Shown here: positions 5,621-5,705 of the stretch, in pieces
Layout: every line of letters begins with the position of its first letter
Numbering within the stretch: position 1 is the stretch's first letter
Origin: a bacterium
GTDB lineage: Bacteria > Verrucomicrobiota > Kiritimatiellia > UBA8416 > CAMZLY01
Assembly (NCBI GenBank): GCA_030632465.1
Contig: DAOVUR010000131.1
Location: 1 to 5,705 of the forward strand
Direction of reading: 5' to 3'
Length of the DNA: 5,705 bases
Made by a program: the position numbers and the translations under genes
The notes under the pieces: model-generated
Database searches by the model: none
The model's input: only the letters and a program-made list of their open reading frames with translations
What the model was told of the DNA's origin: nothing

Positions 5621-5705
5621 TTAAGAGCACATTACTCTAACCCTAAGTCTATAGTTTTCAAAATTCCTGAATCCAAAGGCTCTTCTTGATATCACTTCCA
5701 TCTTA
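5621..5705 (-). CDS. transposase C-terminus, ISL3-like (cut by window edge)
   Basis: A minus-strand frame enters from the right edge and ends at TAA (5623-5621), giving 27 residues that include ISRRAFGFRNFENYRLRVRV. The RRA-[FY]-GFR-x-FENYRLR ending is characteristic, from memory, of DDE transposases of the ISL3 family (IS204/IS1001/IS1165). The rest of the gene lies outside the window, so it is unknown whether the element is intact. The element's end should lie between 5581 and 5620, where ggctcaacaccattaacagg (5587-5606) is a possible terminal repeat, untested because the other end is not visible. It converges on tRNA-Val. Confidence 0.7.
   Translation of the reverse strand, partial: KMEVISRRAFGFRNFENYRLRVRVMCS

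Noticed and set aside
5365..5640. Plus-strand open frame containing RLAQLARAPRLHRG
   Set aside because: It is a translation of tRNA-Val and the hairpin repeat, and its start codon would lie in the tRNA promoter.

Overview
The window looks like chromosomal DNA of a moderately AT-rich Gram-negative bacterium. The second large gene encodes a lipoprotein with a clear lipobox, which implies an outer membrane. The wording of PurN (LGSGSGSN at the phosphate loop), the 290-residue HisG with its C-terminal regulatory domain, the COX24-like micro-protein and the hairpin repeats beside the tRNA genes together suggest the PVC group (Kiritimatiellota, Lentisphaerota or Verrucomicrobiota). That placement is an inference from remembered sequence style, not from a search.

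Layout, left to right. The extreme left holds the last 29 codons of an unrecognised plus-strand gene. It converges on a complete minus-strand tRNA-Ser(UGA) with an encoded CCA. Just upstream of that tRNA lies a second, broken copy of its 5' half, separated from it by 96 bp that contain two strong hairpins. From there to about 5256 everything is on the minus strand. In transcription order (right to left) the genes are purN, hisG, a 29-codon gene for a bS22/COX24-type ribosomal protein (GTG start), a TPR outer-membrane lipoprotein, a GT4-type glycosyltransferase and tsaE, followed by the tRNA-Ser locus. PurN has a good divergent promoter facing that of a plus-strand tRNA-Val(UAC). That tRNA is followed directly by a two-hairpin repeat, and the right edge cuts through the C-terminus of a minus-strand transposase that resembles the ISL3 family.

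Functionally the genes are mostly housekeeping: purine synthesis (purN), histidine synthesis (hisG), translation (COX24-like ribosomal protein, two tRNAs) and tRNA modification (tsaE, t6A). PurN and HisG are linked in metabolism because histidine synthesis returns AICAR to the purine pathway, but they may simply be neighbours. The lipoprotein and glycosyltransferase genes are 7 bp apart and probably cotranscribed; their envelope role is not determined.

I see no evidence of a defence system, CRISPR array or other complete novel system. The points most worth a second look are the tRNA-Ser 5'-half duplication with its hairpin spacer, the tiny GTG-initiated ribosomal protein gene, and the double-hairpin repeat between tRNA-Val and the transposase end.
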